From NCBI GenBank assembly GCA_964371055.1, contig CAYJLF010000006.1, positions 186,001 through 250,000 of the forward strand: a DNA stretch of 64,000 nucleotides. Reading direction: 5' to 3'. Numbering within the stretch: the first letter of the stretch is position 1; every line of letters starts with the position of its first letter. Shown here one piece after another: positions 16,991 through 26,228 of the stretch. A program made the translations under genes and the position numbers. Below the pieces are notes generated by a model, which saw nothing but the letters and a program-made list of their open reading frames with translations, searched no databases and was not told the origin of the DNA. The DNA is from CAYJLF01 sp964371055 (GTDB lineage Bacteria; Eisenbacteria; RBG-16-71-46; CAIMUX01).

Positions 16991-17354
16991 GATGAAATCC
17001 CCCGGGATCGAGTCCGGTGCAACTCCGGCGCCCACAACTCCCCGCGGCGCCGTCCTGGGCGCCAGGATGGACGCCGACGGGGGATGGTATGCCCACCGGG
17101 AGGAGGCGGCAAGATGGCACCCGGACGCCTGCCGCCGGATCCAGCGAGACCGCCGTTGCAGGATACCCCCTGGATCCGAGCCCCGGTCTCGCCCCGGCAC
17201 CATCTTCCCTCTGCCGGACGGGACTCCCCGGGACTATGATCATGGCCGCGGAATCGGGCCAGATGCGTGTTCTGCGGAGAGCCTCGATCGCACGCCGTTC
17301 GTTGTCGACATACCGCCCGCGGCCGCAACCATAGGGAGGGACGAGGATGAAACG
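16991..17354. other. Divergent intergenic region (protease / sigma factor)
   Basis: 364 bases between two divergent starts. It is very GC-rich. Two GGCGCC palindromes lie close together near 17045-17065. No convincing -35/-10 pair or ECF-type promoter was recognised, and no short coding frame with a ribosome site was seen. Confidence 0.4.
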
Positions 17355-18011
17355 ATGCAGAGCATGGCCGTCGACCCCGCCGTCCTCTCGCTCCTCCCTT
17401 CCGATGCGGCGCTGAACCGAAATGACCGCGGCAGCCTGGTTGGGAGCGTGACGGTGGACTGGACGGACGAAGAACTGGGCGCCGCGGTGGGCGCCGGAAA
17501 TGTTCTGGCCGAGACGGAGCTCTACCTCCGTTTCCGCCCGCGGATCCGTCGGAAAGTGGACCAGGTGCTCCATGCCTCATCCGACGTCGAGGACTTGACC
17601 AGCATCGTCCTCGAATCGACTCTGACCGCCCTGCGACGAGGCACCTTCCGGGGCGAGTGCCGGCTCGCGACGTTCGTGCACGCCGTGGCCCGACACAAGA
17701 TCGGTGAGTACCTCCGGCGCCGTCGACCCGAGCCGGCCGAACTGACCGACGAGCTGGGTCTGGCCGATCCCGGGCCATCCCCCGACGCCGGTTTGTGGAA
17801 GGAGAAGATGGCAGGGGCAGTGCGACTCGCCGTCAGCGAGCTCAAACCGAAGTATCGCGAGGTCCTTCGCCTATACTTCTTCGAAGGACTCGCCGTGCGC
17901 GAGATCGCCGTTCGCCTGGAGGTCCCGCCCCGCCAGGTGACAGAGTGGAAGGACTACGCGTTGCGCCTGATCCGCACCCGTTACGGGCCGCGCCTGGGAG
18001 AGTATCGATGA
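17355..18011 (+). CDS. ECF-like RNA polymerase sigma factor
   Basis: 218 residues from the ATG at 17355, preceded by GAGGG and AGGA purine tracts; an ATG at 17364 is an alternative. Sigma region 2 covers about residues 55-125 (ETELYLRFRPRIRRKV ... SSDVEDLTSIVLESTLTAL ... FVHAVARHKIGEYLR). Region 4 covers about 158-210 with a helix-turn-helix (VREIAVRLEVPPRQVTEWKDYALRLI). There is no region 1 or 3. ECF sigma factors direct polymerase to stress or envelope genes and are held by an anti-sigma. The next gene, 29 bases downstream, is a good candidate for that partner. Confidence 0.88.
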   Translation: MQSMAVDPAVLSLLPSDAALNRNDRGSLVGSVTVDWTDEELGAAVGAGNVLAETELYLRFRPRIRRKVDQVLHASSDVEDLTSIVLESTLTALRRGTFRGECRLATFVHAVARHKIGEYLRRRRPEPAELTDELGLADPGPSPDAGLWKEKMAGAVRLAVSELKPKYREVLRLYFFEGLAVREIAVRLEVPPRQVTEWKDYALRLIRTRYGPRLGEYR

Positions 18012-18040
18012 GGGGCCGGGAAGGCGACGGAGGTCCAGTC

Positions 18041-18886
18041 ATGGACTGCGCAAGGATCCGGGAGCTGGGGATCGCGGACGAGTATCGATCCGGACGGCTC
18101 TCTCATGAGGAAGCCGAAGCCTACGAGGAGCACTTCTTCGGCTGCACGGAGTGCTTCGAGGAGCTGCAGTTCGGGGACCGGCTCGCCGCCTACCTGCAGG
18201 AGGAGGGCGGAACCGCGCTGCCGGCGGCGGAAGCCGCGCCGCAGGTTCCCGTGGATCGCCCCACGGCCAGAGCATCATCGCCCACGGACCGGGATCGTCC
18301 TCGCCGCCCGGACCGGGAGCCTCCTCAGCGCCCGGCCCCCGACTCCCGGCCCCACCGCTGGTGGCTGCGGCCCGCCCCCGGTCCCGCCTGGGGCTGGGGT
18401 CTGGCGTTGGTCGCTTCGACCGTCTTCGTCGTCGGCCTGGTGGCCACGCGCGCGGAGCGGGAGGAACGTCTCCACCATTTGATCCAGCCGTTGCCTCACC
18501 CTTATCTGTCGGTCGAGACGCGCGGAGGCCCCGCGGGGGTCGATTTCGAGGCCGCGATGAAACTCTACGTGGGAGGTCAGTACGCCGAGGCCGCGACCGG
18601 GCTGGAGAGTGTGCTGGAGGATGCACCGGATGACGTCGAGGTCATCTTCTTCCTCGGTGTCGCGCGGCTTCTGGCCGGACAGCCGATCCGTGCCCGTGAA
18701 GCACTGCGCCGTGCGGTCGAGGCCGACCCGCAGTCCCCGCTCTATCGCTGGTATCTGGCCCAGAGCCTGGCGGCCTGCGGCGACCTCCGCGCGGCGCAGA
18801 GCGAGTTGGAGCGGCTGATTCGGGACCGAAGCCCGTATGCAGTCCAGGCGGAGGGGCTCCGCTCTCAGATCCGTTCGCTTCTGTGA
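18041..18886 (+). CDS. Putative zinc-finger anti-sigma factor with membrane segment and TPR domain
   Basis: 281 residues from the ATG at 18041 (GGAGG 7 bases upstream). An in-frame ATG at 18008 overlaps the sigma stop as ATGA and is an alternative. The N-terminus has a zinc-binding anti-sigma pattern: Cys3, His31, Cys35 and Cys38 (HFFGCTEC). A Pro/Arg-rich linker leads to one membrane helix at about 117-136. The C-terminal part has TPR-like repeats (KLYVGGQYAEAATGLESVLEDAPDD and following). The expected topology is zinc finger inside holding sigma, TPR outside sensing. The role is inferred from operon position and motif. Confidence 0.75.
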   Translation: MDCARIRELGIADEYRSGRLSHEEAEAYEEHFFGCTECFEELQFGDRLAAYLQEEGGTALPAAEAAPQVPVDRPTARASSPTDRDRPRRPDREPPQRPAPDSRPHRWWLRPAPGPAWGWGLALVASTVFVVGLVATRAEREERLHHLIQPLPHPYLSVETRGGPAGVDFEAAMKLYVGGQYAEAATGLESVLEDAPDDVEVIFFLGVARLLAGQPIRAREALRRAVEADPQSPLYRWYLAQSLAACGDLRAAQSELERLIRDRSPYAVQAEGLRSQIRSLL

Positions 18887-18919
18887 ACCCACCTGTCGTC
18901 TGATACCGACCCCGGCGGA

Positions 18920-21900
18920 TCAGGACGAGCGCGTCACGGCCGCCGGCTCACGCTCACGCCGGGATTCCCCGATCAGAACGAACGGCGCCCAGAAGAAGGG
19001 GTGCGCGTAGCTCACGCGGATCCCGGGCGCAGCCTCGGCAGCCACCAGGCGAAGGCCCCGGCGAGCCGAACGCAGCGCCTCCGCGGGATCCGCTCCGCGG
19101 GCGATCTCCTGGTAGAACCGCTCCATCAGAAGCGCGGTCGAGGCGTCGTGCACCGGCCAGAGACTGACCACGACGCTCTGCGCACCGGCGCAGAGGAATG
19201 CCCGCGAAAGCCCCAGCCAGCCTTCACCCGCGTAGAGCCGGCCGAGCCCGGTTTCGCAGGCACTCAGGGTGGCCAGGTCGCAGTCGAGCTCCAGCGAGAG
19301 CACTTCCGCCGCGTGCAGGCATCCGTCGTCCGGCCCACTTCTCGACAACATCAGCCCCGCATGCCACGGAGACGCGGGATCGACGATCCCGTGGGTGGAG
19401 ACGTGCAGACGCCGGAAGCGCGGCGCCAGCTCCCGGAACGCCGCTTCCGAGGCCTCAGGACCGCACAGGACCACCGAGCCGGCGAAGAGCGCGCCGATTC
19501 TTCCCGCCTCGTCCGCGGCATGCCGCAGACCGGACGATGGCGCCATCACCAGGAGCCCCTCGCCATCCTGCCGGTGCCCGGAAGGCGCGCTCGGATCCCT
19601 CCGGCGTTCCGCGTCACGCGCCCGCCGGGTCGGCTCCCAGGCGAGGTATCCCGCCGAAGGGAGATAGCTCACCGTCATGAGATCATCGAGAAAGGTCTCC
19701 GCGCGCAAAGGGCCGTCGTCCCACGGCAACATCTCGAAAGGGAGGTGCGACAACGCCCCGTCCGGGACGATGTAGAGACGCGACACCTCGCCGCGGCCGG
19801 CGAGAACGGGATCGAGGAGCGCCCGGCGCAACCTCGAGGCCCGCGCCCGGTCGAAGGAGATCGTTCCCAGGCTGCGCGGAGCGTGCCAGGGCCGGCACAA
19901 CGCCGCGACCTCCCCGGCGATCTCCCGGTCGGTGACCGGCAGCTTCACCACATCGACACCGCCGGCATCCAGGACGAAGCAGTAGGAACCCCACGGCGCC
20001 AGGAAGTATTCGAGAAGGAGCGAGTCACGCCCCATCCGCGCCGAAACCCGCTCCAACTCGTCCGCGGCCCACGCTTGCGCCGGCGTCGCCGTGCCCTGAG
20101 CGCCGAGGTGCCGGCCATCGGCTTCCGCAAAATCGCCGGCACGGGGCTGCCGTCCTGCGAGGAGGTCCCGCAACGCGCGTGCCCGACAGCGTTCACTGAC
20201 CTGGAAGGCGTCGACCGGTCGATCGAGATCGACCAGCAGCGCCACCGCCCGCCGGTAGAGTTCCAGGCGGCTGTCCAGATACCCGGCCTTGAACTCGTCG
20301 AGGCGCAGTCGCCCCTGCACCGATTCCACCGCGCGCATCCCCGCCTCGTAGTGCTCCAGGGCGACCTCTGCATCCGTCGCTCCGGCCGCGTCGCCGGAGG
20401 CCAGCGACGCGATCGCGAAAGCCTCGAGGCTCCCCGTGGATCGGGCCAGCCGGAGCGCGTCCCCGGCATCCTGCTGGGCGCGACGTCGATCTCCACGGGC
20501 AAGGAGCACATCGGCCCGTCGCGCCAGAGCCCGCGCCTCGTCGATCCGCCGGCCGACCCGGCGACTGAGCGCGACGCCGCGGTCGCTCAGCTCGAGCGCT
20601 CGCGGGAAGTCGCCGCGAGCCCGCGCCAATCCGGCCAGAGCGGCCGCGGCTTGTCCTTCTCCCTCCACATACCCGATGGCCGCACATAATCGGAGCGCCC
20701 GTTCACCTCGGGCGAACGCCTCGGTCGTATCCCCTTCTGCGCGCGCCAGCAGGCACAGCCCCATCTGCGCCATCGCCGAGGTCGCCTCGACGCGAGCCGC
20801 CCGCGCCACGCTATCACAGGCGAGAAAGCGGGCGCGGGCCTCCGCGCGACGCCCGAGGCACAACTCGGTTTCGGCCACCAAAAGGAGCGCGGCGGAGAGG
20901 TAACGCGGATGCCGCAGCGACTCGGCCAGGGTCAGCGCGCGGGTGCCGGCGGCCAGCGCCGGCAGGAGATCTCCCAGGTCGGCCCGGGCCGTGGCGACAT
21001 GCAGACGCCCCGCCGTCTCCATGAGGCGGTCTCCCGACGCCGTCGCGAGACAAAGGAGCGTGTCGGCGCATTCCAGAGCGCGGCCATACTCTCCGGTCTT
21101 CTCGATCGCATCGCAGAGGTATTCGAGGATCCGCCCCTCCCCCGGCCGATCCTGCTGCGCCCGCGCCAGCGGCAAGCCTCGACGAAGGATCGAGATCGCC
21201 TCTTCGAACGCGCCGCGATCGATCCGCGTCAGTCCAAGGTTCATGAGCGCCAGCGTCTGCCCCGGGAGATTCTCGAGCTCCTCGTGGATCGCGAGCGTGC
21301 GCTCGAACTCGTCCTCGGCCCGCGCGTAGTCGTGGAGGTCGAGATGCAGCATCGCGAGGTTGTTCAAGGCGAGCGCTTCGCCCAACCGGTCCCGGGCGCG
21401 GGCGAAGAACCCGCGAGCCCGGCGCCACTCGCGCTCTGCCCTCTCCGGCCGTCCCGCCGTGTAATGGGTTAGCCCAAGGAGAAGTCGCGCGTAGGCGTGG
21501 GCGGGATCGAGCCCGACCGCCGCCTCCGCCTCCGCCTGCGCTGTGGCCAGGTCATGGCGCGCGAAGGCGAGTTTGCCGAGCGCGTAGCGGGGCGAAGGGT
21601 TCCGTGGATCGCGGTCCGCGAGATCCCGCAGGAACGACTCGGCCGACGCGAGATCGCCGCGCCGCACGTGGGCATCCACCAGGTCTCGATAGGCGCGGGG
21701 CGCACGGGGGGCATCGGCGATGCTCGCCCGGAACGCTTCGATGGCCGCCTCATGGTCGCCGCGTTCGAAAGCGGCGCGTCCGATCAAATACCGATCCGAT
21801 TCGCGCGGGGGAGGGGGCCGCAGGCGATCGCGGAGCGCGGGCGCCAGCGGCACCAGGACGGACAGGGCGATCGCCAGGCCCGCGACCCGCCGCCAGGTAG

Positions 21901-21988
21901 ACGGGCGGCGCACGTGCCTCGCCCCATCGGTCACGGGACGCGCCCCGATCGAGGAGTCATCCGGCCTGAAGAGAGATCGTCTGCGCAC
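18920..21988 (-). CDS. Membrane-anchored TPR protein with C-terminal CHAT protease domain
   Basis: 1022 residues from a GTG at 21988, chosen because CGGAGG lies just upstream; the frame opens further. One N-terminal hydrophobic helix follows a basic stretch (RRPSTWRRVAG). Then come many TPR repeats over roughly residues 60-550. The C-terminal third is a CHAT (caspase-HetF-associated with TPR) domain with the predicted dyad His about 866 (LHVSTHG) and Cys about 911 (LSACETG). CHAT domains are caspase-like proteases related to separase and Csx29. It is convergent with the sigma/anti-sigma pair, only 33 bases away. Substrates are unknown. Confidence 0.82.
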   Translation of the reverse strand: MRRRSLFRPDDSSIGARPVTDGARHVRRPSTWRRVAGLAIALSVLVPLAPALRDRLRPPPPRESDRYLIGRAAFERGDHEAAIEAFRASIADAPRAPRAYRDLVDAHVRRGDLASAESFLRDLADRDPRNPSPRYALGKLAFARHDLATAQAEAEAAVGLDPAHAYARLLLGLTHYTAGRPERAEREWRRARGFFARARDRLGEALALNNLAMLHLDLHDYARAEDEFERTLAIHEELENLPGQTLALMNLGLTRIDRGAFEEAISILRRGLPLARAQQDRPGEGRILEYLCDAIEKTGEYGRALECADTLLCLATASGDRLMETAGRLHVATARADLGDLLPALAAGTRALTLAESLRHPRYLSAALLLVAETELCLGRRAEARARFLACDSVARAARVEATSAMAQMGLCLLARAEGDTTEAFARGERALRLCAAIGYVEGEGQAAAALAGLARARGDFPRALELSDRGVALSRRVGRRIDEARALARRADVLLARGDRRRAQQDAGDALRLARSTGSLEAFAIASLASGDAAGATDAEVALEHYEAGMRAVESVQGRLRLDEFKAGYLDSRLELYRRAVALLVDLDRPVDAFQVSERCRARALRDLLAGRQPRAGDFAEADGRHLGAQGTATPAQAWAADELERVSARMGRDSLLLEYFLAPWGSYCFVLDAGGVDVVKLPVTDREIAGEVAALCRPWHAPRSLGTISFDRARASRLRRALLDPVLAGRGEVSRLYIVPDGALSHLPFEMLPWDDGPLRAETFLDDLMTVSYLPSAGYLAWEPTRRARDAERRRDPSAPSGHRQDGEGLLVMAPSSGLRHAADEAGRIGALFAGSVVLCGPEASEAAFRELAPRFRRLHVSTHGIVDPASPWHAGLMLSRSGPDDGCLHAAEVLSLELDCDLATLSACETGLGRLYAGEGWLGLSRAFLCAGAQSVVVSLWPVHDASTALLMERFYQEIARGADPAEALRSARRGLRLVAAEAAPGIRVSYAHPFFWAPFVLIGESRREREPAAVTRSS

Positions 21989-22394
21989 CTGATCCCTCCG
22001 GAGCGGGGCACCGGGCGCCACCCGCGCCTCTCACCCTAACGTGGGCGCCGTCCGGTCTCCAGCCTCGGCCGACGAGACCCCTTTCGCCGCTTCCCGTCTG
22101 GGACATGCAACATGTGCATAGACATTGCGTTATGCCGTCTGGCTGAACGGCGCCACCGGGCGCGCGATCGGCTGAACAGGGCGGTGCGCGACCCTCGGAT
22201 CGACCGGGCGTCCGTTCCGGTCCGCTGTGCATCCTCCTAACCATCCGGACCCACGCGGCCGATCTCTTACCCGAACGCGGTCGGGCACGGATGCCGCTCA
22301 CGACAGCAGGACGCCGCGTTCGCGAACCGGAGCCGGTCTGCACGGATTCGACGAGGACGTGCGGATGCCGGCCGCAGCGCGGGGAGCGGACATC
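21989..22394. other. Intergenic region upstream of the heptaheme cytochrome
   Basis: 406 bases between the divergent CHAT and cytochrome genes. It includes an inverted repeat ATGCA-ACATG-TGCAT at 22105-22119 in a less GC-rich patch, a possible regulator site. I looked for a sigma54 -24/-12 pair and for a c-di-GMP (GEMM) riboswitch, which often precede cytochromes, and found neither. Confidence 0.45.
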
Positions 22395-23606
22395 ATGGGC
22401 AGGCATCCCGAGAGCGACGACGCGGGTCTTCGCGGATCGATGCGCGCGCGACCGCTCCGCCGCCCGGCGACGATCGCCGCGCTGGCGTTGGGCGGGATCC
22501 TTCTGGCCCCCCTTGGCCTGCAACCGCCTGGGGGCGATGCCCGCGCGAGCAACCCGATGGTTCGTCGCGGCCGGGCCGACGCGCCTGCCACGGAGCGGAG
22601 CCGAGCGACCCGTTCCGTCGAATCCGACGTCTCGCTGTCTGGTGTTAGTCCGTCCGCTTACCACGGTACTCCCCGGTCCGCCTGCACCGACTGCCACGTA
22701 AGTGGAAGCGGGGATGGCGCCGCGCCGCGGGGACGCACCATGCTCCGCCTCGAGCCGGTCAACCTCCTCTGTCTCGACTGCCACGACGGTACGCCGGGCA
22801 TTCCCGATGTCCTCGGCGCGGACATCAATGGACTCCGCGAGCGCAGCGGCGGCTACTTCGACGCACTCGGATCGGACAATCCACGTGGACACGATCTCCT
22901 GGAATCCTCCGACGCGCTCGCCGCTTCCGCGTTATGCAGCGGCTGCCACGGAGCGCAGCCGCGGTCCCAGTTGGCCTGCGTCGATTGCCACGACCCTCAC
23001 GGCAACGGCAACCCACGCCACCTGCGCTCCGCGGCCACCTCCGCGGAGACCCCGGCCTACGGGCTCTTCAACCCACCGGGCCTGACCGGCCTCGCGAAAT
23101 ACGAGAGGGAGAACGTCGCCTACGGCACCCTGAACTCCGAACGCCTGCGCGAAGTGAGCAGCCTCTGCGTCGACTGTCACCATGGCTTCTCGGGCGTTCT
23201 CTACACCGGATCCGGGCCGGGACGCCATCATGTCCGGCACCCTTCCTACGACAGCGAACACGGCGCGCAGAACTCCATCGCGCAGGGAGCGCACCGGGAA
23301 TCGACCGACCCCGCGCACTGGATCCGGGGGGTGGGCAGCGGCTTCAACGGAACGACCCGCGTCCCCTTCGTGGTCAACGGCGCGATCGACTTCACCGGTG
23401 CCTCTCGCATCGATCCCGGCTCGAACGGAGTCTTCTGCCTGAGCTGCCACAAGGCGCACGGCAGCGGCAGCGCCTTCGGTCTCACCTGGCCGATCCGGCA
23501 CGGGCGCATCGATCGCACCGGATGCGATCAGTGCCACGCGATCAAGTCGCTGCCGGACGATTCCCCGTCACTGGCAGCCGACACGCCGCCGACCGCCACG
23601 CGCTGA
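22395..23606 (+). CDS. Exported heptaheme c-type cytochrome
   Basis: 403 residues from the ATG at 22395 (GGGGAG about 8 bases upstream); an ATG at 22440 would give a tighter signal peptide. A hydrophobic export segment (TIAALALGGILLAPLG) precedes the mature protein. Seven CXXCH heme sites are seen: CTDCH, CLDCH, CSGCH, CVDCH twice, CLSCH and CDQCH. Several are followed by DPHG- or KAHG-type doubleCXXCH spacing. It should carry electrons in the periplasm or at the outer surface. It is the first gene of the electron-transfer cluster, separated from the next by about 290 bases, so it may have its own promoter. Confidence 0.88.
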   Translation: MGRHPESDDAGLRGSMRARPLRRPATIAALALGGILLAPLGLQPPGGDARASNPMVRRGRADAPATERSRATRSVESDVSLSGVSPSAYHGTPRSACTDCHVSGSGDGAAPRGRTMLRLEPVNLLCLDCHDGTPGIPDVLGADINGLRERSGGYFDALGSDNPRGHDLLESSDALAASALCSGCHGAQPRSQLACVDCHDPHGNGNPRHLRSAATSAETPAYGLFNPPGLTGLAKYERENVAYGTLNSERLREVSSLCVDCHHGFSGVLYTGSGPGRHHVRHPSYDSEHGAQNSIAQGAHRESTDPAHWIRGVGSGFNGTTRVPFVVNGAIDFTGASRIDPGSNGVFCLSCHKAHGSGSAFGLTWPIRHGRIDRTGCDQCHAIKSLPDDSPSLAADTPPTATR

Positions 23607-23639
23607 GTTTCACCCCCCCCTCTCACCCGCGGGCTGGCG

Positions 23640-23895
23640 TTGATCGTGTCGCAACATCATGTGAGATTTTTTGTCTCGATCGCCCTGAGGCGCGAATTTT
23701 CCCGCGGCCACCACGTAAAAACACACGCACGGGTGCGAAACTCCCGACCCCTCGCTCCTGCGACCGATCGCATCTCGAGCCGCCAGACAACACATTGCAT
23801 GACAGGCAGTTCTGCGCCGAGACGGATGATCGCAGATTCGTCTCAAGAGGGAAGGCGGCACGGGGGGTGCGGCATGAATTTCCGGGAGGAAAATC
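23640..23895 (+). promoter_or_regulatory. Sigma54-like promoter region upstream of the NHL/cytochrome operon
   Basis: A -24/-12 element is visible at 23856-23870: CGGCAC, five G, then GTGC. The invariant GG (23857-23858) and GC (23869-23870) are exactly 10 bases apart, against consensus TGGCAC-N5-TTGC. It predicts a start near 23882, just ahead of the NHL gene ribosome site. Upstream are inverted repeats that could bind an activator: TGCGA-CCGA-TCGCA at 23759-23772 and GAGA-N7-TCTC near 23666-23680. The cluster itself ends with a sigma54-type response regulator. Function is inferred. Confidence 0.45.
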
Positions 23896-24999
23896 ATGCC
23901 TGGTCAGACAGCTCACCGCGGATCCCGCGAGAGGGTACCGTCGCTGCCTTGGAGCGACGGAATCTCCTTCGTGCGGCCCCGGCCGCGCCGGAACGACGCG
24001 ACCCGGGACGGTCTTGCGGTGGTCCTCCTCGGCCTGGCGTGCCTGACCCTCTTCCGCCCTTGCTGGGCCTCGACCCCCCTGGCTGAGCCGCTCTTCACGG
24101 TCAGTCAGCCGGGTCCGGCGACGTCCCTCGCACTCCCGATGGGAGTCGCGGTGGACACCACAGGGGGACTTGTCATCATCGCCGATTCGGGGAACCACCG
24201 GATTCGGATCTTCGATCTGGACGGTTACCCGATCACATCGTTCCTGCACAAGGTCGACGGCCTCCGGGGGCCGCAACTCGGCGAACCGAAGTCGGTCGCG
24301 ATCGATCGTCAGGGCACCTTGTACATCCTCGACACGCAGGCCAGCTACGTGAGCGTGATGGACCTGCTGGGCAACCCGCTCGGCCGGATCGCTCCGCGCG
24401 AGTTGGCGATGCTCGATCCGGGCGGTGCTTCGCCCGGTGACGCTGACGAGGTGTTCATGCCGGTGGCCCTGGCGCTCGATCCCGACGATCGACTCGTTCT
24501 CGCCGTGGGCGGCTTGAAGAGCCGGATCTGGTTGCTCGATCACGACCGTTCCGTGCGCCTGTCCTTCGACGGCGGTGATGGGGTGCGGGAGCCGCTCGGC
24601 GCGGTCTCCGATCTCTTCGTCGACCGCGAGGGGCGGATCTACGTGACGGACGCGACCCGTACGCCTGCGGTACGGGTCTTCTCGCCCGGCGGCCAGGAGC
24701 TCCTGGCTTTCGGTCAGAGAGAGACCGGGAACGAGAACTTCTCCCTGCCCGCGGGCGTGGTGGCGACGGACGACGGTCGGATCTGGGTGGTCGACACGAT
24801 CCGCCAGATGGTCAAGGTCTTCTCCCCGGACGGGGCCTACCTCGGCATGTTCGGCGGCCTGGGGCGCGGGCTGGGTGATTTCACCTACCCGACGCGCCTC
24901 GCCACCGACGGCCGGGAAAGGCTCTATGTCCTGGAGAAGATCGGCGCCCGTCTGACGGTCTTCGAGATCCCGGAACTGGCCCTGGCCGTCAGCCCTTGA
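23896..24999 (+). CDS. Exported NHL-repeat beta-propeller protein
   Basis: 367 residues, with GGGAGGA 5 bases before the ATG. A long basic N-terminus leads into one hydrophobic export segment (GLAVVLLGLACLTLF, ending CWA, possibly lipidated). The rest is a six-bladed propeller of NHL repeats, recognised by recurring units such as PMGVAVDTTGGLVIIADSGNHRIRIFDLDG and LPAGVVATDDGRIWVVDTIRQMVKVFSPDG. NHL proteins often sit beside multiheme cytochromes and may act as docking or assembly scaffolds. It has no redox cofactor motif. It begins the tightly packed part of the cluster. Confidence 0.85.
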   Translation: MPGQTAHRGSRERVPSLPWSDGISFVRPRPRRNDATRDGLAVVLLGLACLTLFRPCWASTPLAEPLFTVSQPGPATSLALPMGVAVDTTGGLVIIADSGNHRIRIFDLDGYPITSFLHKVDGLRGPQLGEPKSVAIDRQGTLYILDTQASYVSVMDLLGNPLGRIAPRELAMLDPGGASPGDADEVFMPVALALDPDDRLVLAVGGLKSRIWLLDHDRSVRLSFDGGDGVREPLGAVSDLFVDREGRIYVTDATRTPAVRVFSPGGQELLAFGQRETGNENFSLPAGVVATDDGRIWVVDTIRQMVKVFSPDGAYLGMFGGLGRGLGDFTYPTRLATDGRERLYVLEKIGARLTVFEIPELALAVSP

Positions 25000-25070
25000 A
25001 CGCGCGCGCCGCGCCCGGGGGAAGGGGAATTCGCGGTTCTAGGGGATTCCATGGGAGGAACGCAATCGTC

Positions 25071-26063
25071 ATGAAACGCATCGCTCTGCTCGCCATTGCG
25101 GCACTCGTCCTGGGTGGCGCGGCCTACGCCGCGGACTACCATGAGGGCGCGACCCTGATCTGTTCCGACTGCCACGTCATGCACTACAGCCAGAGCCATG
25201 GCTACAACGACAACGGCGGCGGCATCTACGCACCGCTCGGAGCCGAAGGCCCGTACCACTACCTGCTCCGCAACGACATCAACGACCTCTGCCTCGGCTG
25301 CCACGACGGATCGAACAACGCCCCCGACGTTCTGGAGCAGAACGGCGGGGTCAGCGCCAACCGACTCGCGGGCGCTCTCAACCGCGACGGCAGCGCTCCC
25401 TACTACCATGCCACGGGCCACACCCTCGACGCGACCGACGTCGCCCCGGGCGGCACGTTCGTCAACACCGACGGGCTGAACTGCGTCGACTGCCACTTCC
25501 AGCACGGTCGCTATGGCTCCTACCGCCTGATGCGGGTTACGAGTTCGGCCGCGGCGGTGACCTACGCGACCAGCGCCACGACCCCCGACCTGACCAAAGA
25601 CGTCTGGCAGAAGGCCAACGGCGGCTCCACGCACTACGATTGGACCAACGTCGAGTACTGCGAGCCCAGCCAGACCGCCTCGAAGTACGCCGATTACTGC
25701 AAGCGTTGCCACACCGACTTCCACGGCGCCAAGGGCGGCCCGGAAGTGGGTGGAGCGACGGGCGAAGAGTGGCTCCGCCACCCGAACGCCGACGCCAACA
25801 TCGGCGCCCTGACCGGCGGACACAGCAGCCTCGCGACTTACACCGGCCGCACCAACAAGGTGAAGGTCATGAGCGCCTCCGGTGGCTGGGAACCTCCAGC
25901 CGCCGACGTGACTCCCTCCTGCTTCAGCTGCCACAAGTCGCACGGGAATCAGAACTCCTTCGGGCTGATCCACATGAGCGGGACCGGCGCGATCACCGAG
26001 GAAGGCGACACCGACGGCACGACGGTGAAGCAGCTCTGCAAGCAGTGCCACGTCCAGGGCTGA
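25071..26063 (+). CDS. Exported hexaheme c-type cytochrome
   Basis: 330 residues from the ATG at 25071, with GGGAGGAA upstream and a classic signal peptide (MKRIALLAIAALVLGGAAYA). Six CXXCH motifs: CSDCH, CLGCH, CVDCH, CKRCH, CFSCH and CKQCH. The mature N-terminus (DYHEGATLICSDCHVMHYS) resembles the first heme site of Geobacter-type outer-surface cytochromes such as OmcS-like proteins, in which a CxxCHxMH pattern recurs. An extracellular or filament-forming role is possible but unproven. A GC-rich hairpin follows the gene. Confidence 0.88.
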   Translation: MKRIALLAIAALVLGGAAYAADYHEGATLICSDCHVMHYSQSHGYNDNGGGIYAPLGAEGPYHYLLRNDINDLCLGCHDGSNNAPDVLEQNGGVSANRLAGALNRDGSAPYYHATGHTLDATDVAPGGTFVNTDGLNCVDCHFQHGRYGSYRLMRVTSSAAAVTYATSATTPDLTKDVWQKANGGSTHYDWTNVEYCEPSQTASKYADYCKRCHTDFHGAKGGPEVGGATGEEWLRHPNADANIGALTGGHSSLATYTGRTNKVKVMSASGGWEPPAADVTPSCFSCHKSHGNQNSFGLIHMSGTGAITEEGDTDGTTVKQLCKQCHVQG

Positions 26064-26094
26064 TCCCTCCGAGGTCGACCTGACCGATCGTCCG

Positions 26095-26127
26095 GGGCGC
26101 GGGCCTGCCATTTGTGAGCCCGCGCCC
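26095..26127 (+). terminator. Hairpin after the hexaheme cytochrome gene
   Basis: GGGCGCGGGC (26095-26104) pairs perfectly with GCCCGCGCCC (26118-26127), with a 13-base loop. Only a weak TTGACTT follows, so this could terminate partially or stabilise the upstream mRNA, giving higher expression of the abundant cytochrome than of downstream genes. Confidence 0.5.
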
Positions 26128-26228
26128 TTGACTTCCCGGCCGACAGGTCCGACAACTCCGGAGGGCGACGCGGGCGCCCCGTCCTTGTCCGCGCCGCGTG
26201 AACGGACCCGCCTGGAAAGGAGATCGCG

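Noticed and set aside
17355..21988. Type III-E CRISPR (Craspase) locus
   Set aside because: TPR-CHAT next to a sigma factor recalls it, but there is no gRAMP effector, no Cas gene and no repeat array in the window.
23690..23895. c-di-GMP/cGAMP (GEMM) riboswitch before the NHL/cytochrome genes
   Set aside because: I looked because such riboswitches precede cytochromes in Geobacter, but the conserved GGGCAAACC and GACGCAAAGCC blocks are absent.
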